This document shows positions 61,929-64,000 of a stretch of DNA of 64,000 nt, one piece after another; within the stretch, counting starts at the first letter, position 1; every line of letters begins with the position of its first letter. A program made the translations under genes and the position numbers. Source of the stretch: Treponema denticola ATCC 35405 (GTDB lineage Bacteria > Spirochaetota > Spirochaetia > Treponematales > Treponemataceae); NCBI RefSeq assembly GCF_000008185.1, contig NC_002967.9, positions 2,294,001 through 2,358,000 of the forward strand. The letters are read 5' to 3'. A model generated the notes under the pieces. It ran no database searches. It was not told where the DNA came from and was given only the letters and a program-made list of their open reading frames with translations.

Positions 61929-62410
61929 GCCTTCTCTTTTTTTAGATCGAATTTTTTTACAAAAAAGTCAAGATTACGGTAAACAAAGATAGCCGAATAA
62001 ACGCTCACAAATACTGAAAACACAAGGGCAAAGGGAATAACAAAACGAAGCTTAAAATTCTCTGCAGCCCATTTACCTATCTCTGTAAACGGCATGTAGG
62101 CAAGGCCGACAATCATCAATATGCCTACGACGGCCCAAGGCAAAATACTTACATTGGGCAGCCGGTATTTTTCTGCCTGCAGGCTTAAAAGATTGGGAAT
62201 TGCAGCCTGAATTTTTACCATTGTTTTTTCCGTAAGCGCATCATCTGCCTTGGTCTGAAAAGAAGAAGTATATAGATTTGAAGCTTGCGTAAGAGCACGG
62301 ACAAGGCTTCGGCATTTTTTACAACGCAAAAGATGAAAGGTAACTGCAAAAGGAACAGTCTCATGCTTATCAAGAATCATATAACGGTTAATAGCTTCAT
62401 TACATGTCAT
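61925..62410 (-). CDS. Anti-sigma factor, zf-HC2 type, membrane-anchored
   Basis: 161 residues. An N-terminal zinc-finger motif HLLRCKKC (H-x3-C-x2-C, ~26-33) typical of ZAS-domain anti-sigma factors, and two membrane segments (~92-107, ~122-145). Its start overlaps the end of the ECF sigma gene by 11 nt. It should hold that sigma factor at the membrane until an envelope signal arrives. Confidence 0.82.
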   Translation of the reverse strand: MTCNEAINRYMILDKHETVPFAVTFHLLRCKKCRSLVRALTQASNLYTSSFQTKADDALTEKTMVKIQAAIPNLLSLQAEKYRLPNVSILPWAVVGILMIVGLAYMPFTEIGKWAAENFKLRFVIPFALVFSVFVSVYSAIFVYRNLDFFVKKFDLKKEKA

Positions 62411-63041
62411 AGGCCAAATTCAATTTAAATAAAACGGGATATTCGGGGCTTTCCTCTTGTCCGTAAATTCCTTGATTTTCAAGCTCGGTTTTTAATATTT
62501 TTTTTGAGCGGAAAATATGGGACTTAATCGTATTTACGGGTATACCGGTAATGGATTCTATATCGGCATAGGGCATATCATAAAAGAAATAAAGGTCGAT
62601 ACATATTCTGTATTTTTCGGGAAGATCGTTTACAGCCCGCCTGATTGCATTTTTTACACAGTTTTGTATTTGCCTTTCTTCGGGAGTTAAATCGTTTGTT
62701 TTTATCTCAAAATCGTCAAAGGCGGAAACGAATTCTCTTTTACGCTTAACCGAGTTTATCGCCGAATTATAGGCAATCCTCATAAGCCACGTAGAAAAAG
62801 AAGACTCTCCGCGGAATTTAGGCAGGGCCGAAAAAGTTTTAAGCATTATGTCCTGCACAAAATCTTCCGAGTCATCATGGTTTTTAAAAAAACTCATTCC
62901 CAAAGAATAGACACGCTTTTGATACTTTGCAGCAATTAGGCTGAAGGCTTCTGTATTTCCCGCAAGGACGGCCTTACATAAGAGGCGGTCTTGCACGGCT
63001 TCAGGAGATTCTTTTCTGAGTAAATTTGAAAATTTAATCAT
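62400..63041 (-). CDS. ECF-type RNA polymerase sigma factor
   Basis: 213 residues. Region 2 (~35-100; YQKRVYSLGMSFFKNHDDSEDFVQD, STWLMRIAYNSAI) and region 4 (~135-195; PEKYRICIDLYFFYDMPYADI, GIPVNTIKSHIFRSKKIL). Resembles the RpoE group. It forms an operon with the FliL-like and small membrane-protein genes upstream and the anti-sigma gene downstream. Confidence 0.93.
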   Translation of the reverse strand: MIKFSNLLRKESPEAVQDRLLCKAVLAGNTEAFSLIAAKYQKRVYSLGMSFFKNHDDSEDFVQDIMLKTFSALPKFRGESSFSTWLMRIAYNSAINSVKRKREFVSAFDDFEIKTNDLTPEERQIQNCVKNAIRRAVNDLPEKYRICIDLYFFYDMPYADIESITGIPVNTIKSHIFRSKKILKTELENQGIYGQEESPEYPVLFKLNLAYDM

Positions 63042-63391
63042 CTTTCAGCATCCCCTTTTTTGCCCTTAGATGAAATAAAATAGTAGAGCAAAAGGCCTAT
63101 ACCGCAGCTTAAGGGTACAAGACCTCCTAAAAGTACGTAGCTCAGTCCGTCTATGACAGAAAATAAAATGGTCAATACGCTTCCTATCATCAGCAAAAGA
63201 ATGCCCGAAATAAGGCAAAAACCCGACAAATTAAATTTTATCGGAATATATGTTTTAGTTTGAATTTGACAGATTATCTGCTTGTTACGCCAAAATAAGT
63301 AGAAAAAAATTAAAACGCCGGCCATAACAATACCGACTATAGGAACAACAGCTATAATAACTTGCGCAGCCGCAACGGGTTGTCCGTTCAT
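63038..63391 (-). CDS. Small membrane protein
   Basis: 117 residues with three hydrophobic segments (~11-32, ~52-75, ~82-105) and a basic C-terminus (SSKGKKGDAER). No family recognised. It overlaps the sigma gene by ATGA, so it may take part in the envelope-signal system. Confidence 0.7.
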   Translation of the reverse strand: MNGQPVAAAQVIIAVVPIVGIVMAGVLIFFYLFWRNKQIICQIQTKTYIPIKFNLSGFCLISGILLLMIGSVLTILFSVIDGLSYVLLGGLVPLSCGIGLLLYYFISSKGKKGDAER

Positions 63392-63423
63392 TTCAATTCC
63401 TCCAAAATATGATTCTATAAACC

Positions 63424-63894
63424 TTATTCCAAAATAACGAAGTCCTTAAAATATATGCGTTTTATACGGGATAAATTTAGAATAGAATTTATCTCGGCCA
63501 ACACTTCTTTTTTAACCTCGTTTTCAGGCATGGTATAAAGCTCATATACGGTTTTTTGCGAAAACCAGTCAATAAGGCTTTTTCGGATATCTTCCTTCTT
63601 TTGGACAAGTTCTTCCTCAAAGGCCTTATCTTCAGAATTATACTCCAAAACGGGAAAAACTACAAGGGTTCCCGTGTGGATATCGGCTGTAGGAATCCTA
63701 AGCCGGCCCAAGTCGGAATAAAGGGCCTTTTTTCCGCGTATCTCCGAAGGACTTTCAGATCTTAAAACCTCATCGGTGTTTTTTTTCTTAAAAAGAGAAA
63801 AAACGGAACCTACAATTATAATAAGTACTACTGCAAAAAGCACATATTTAAGGAATTTATATAATTTTAAGCTCTTCCGGTTATTTTTAAGCAT
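63424..63894 (-). CDS. FliL-like protein
   Basis: 156 residues from ATG 63894. A basic N-terminus, one TM (~15-33), a linker, then a FliL-type periplasmic domain (EELVQKKEDIRKSLIDWFSQKT, LAEINSILNLSRIKRIYFKDFVI). FliL homologues assist stators of the flagellar motor; this copy lies away from flagellar genes and heads the sigma operon. The -10 ends 5 nt before the ATG. Confidence 0.75.
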   Translation of the reverse strand: MLKNNRKSLKLYKFLKYVLFAVVLIIIVGSVFSLFKKKNTDEVLRSESPSEIRGKKALYSDLGRLRIPTADIHTGTLVVFPVLEYNSEDKAFEEELVQKKEDIRKSLIDWFSQKTVYELYTMPENEVKKEVLAEINSILNLSRIKRIYFKDFVILE

Positions 63895-63899
63895 ACTCA

Positions 63900-63928
63900 A
63901 TTATACAAAATGGGAGCCGAATATTCAA
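63900..63928 (-). promoter_or_regulatory. Promoter of the FliL-like/ECF sigma operon (leaderless type)
   Basis: TTGAAT, 17-bp spacer, TATAAT, then TGAGT and ATG. No room for a ribosome binding site. Confidence 0.65.
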
Positions 63929-64000
63929 TAGAGACTTTAGATTATTTGCTCTGTTACTTGTTTGGTAAAAAGCCGCCTACAGGATATTGGAAAATTCTAA

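Overview
The window looks like chromosomal DNA of an oral spirochaete, Treponema denticola or a close relative. The pointers are an AT-rich genome with dense same-strand operons, spirochaete lipoprotein signals (LLTGC type), a CarD-IspD-IspF block, a very long SpiroCoCo-type coiled-coil protein, a DUF2225-TruA pair, a FliL-like protein, a free-standing FlhB C-terminal domain, and a diversity-generating retroelement (DGR) of the kind described for T. denticola TvpA. Identification is from reading the sequence only.

Layout. 1-4.1 kb: the start of a 5'-nucleotidase lipoprotein (cut by the window edge), a BspA-like leucine-rich-repeat lipoprotein, an HU/Ig-like protein, and a repeat-rich gap with a 14-copy heptanucleotide VNTR. 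4.1-8.1 kb: U32 peptidase-family protein, an alpha/beta hydrolase lacking its nucleophilic serine, and an ABC exporter. 8.1-9.1 kb: decayed Rpn-family nuclease and hairpin repeats. 9.1-12.0 kb: a complete DGR, reading leftwards: variable lipoprotein (VR in its 3' end), template repeat, HRDC accessory gene, reverse transcriptase. 12.4-31.7 kb: chemotaxis receptor, rdgB, sigma-like protein, DUF2225, truA, PrsW, sirtuin, a candidate small RNA, HDOD regulator, lytic transglycosylase, LysM protein, epmA, a MacAB-TolC-like set without ATPase, mazG, FKBP isomerase. 31.9-52.4 kb: nucleoside kinase, carD-ispD-ispF, SpiroCoCo protein, HAD phosphatase, MscS, TPR and NHL proteins, galactokinase-like kinase, lnt, HtrA, FlhB-C, HD-GYP, YraN, serS, a beta-barrel protein. 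52.4-58.4 kb: tRNA-Pro and tRNA-Arg, a sigma-54 activator, a second repeat/Rpn graveyard, and a beta-helix lipoprotein. 58.5-64 kb: YggS, a secreted protein, tRNA-Ile(CAT), hemolysin III, a LysM-M23 peptidase, and an operon of FliL-like protein, membrane protein, ECF sigma and anti-sigma factor.

The main special system is the DGR. Template and variable repeats align without gaps over 134 bp. By hand alignment about 23 of 26 differences fall at template adenines (coding strand), and 12 of 13 template asparagine codons are changed. The target is a secreted formylglycine-generating-enzyme-fold lipoprotein, so the system should diversify a surface receptor. A DGR of this type is already known in T. 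denticola. The less familiar details here are the HRDC accessory protein, the inverted repeats beside VR and TR, and a G9 tract upstream of the target gene.

Other themes: several genes (rdgB, mazG, the galactokinase-like gene, the FliL-like gene, the FlhB-C gene) have a good -10 element only 5-7 nt before the ATG, which implies leaderless mRNAs. A lytic transglycosylase seems to lack any ATG/GTG/TTG start that gives a full signal peptide. Three related families of short intergenic repeats recur near the lipoprotein genes and the nuclease remnants.
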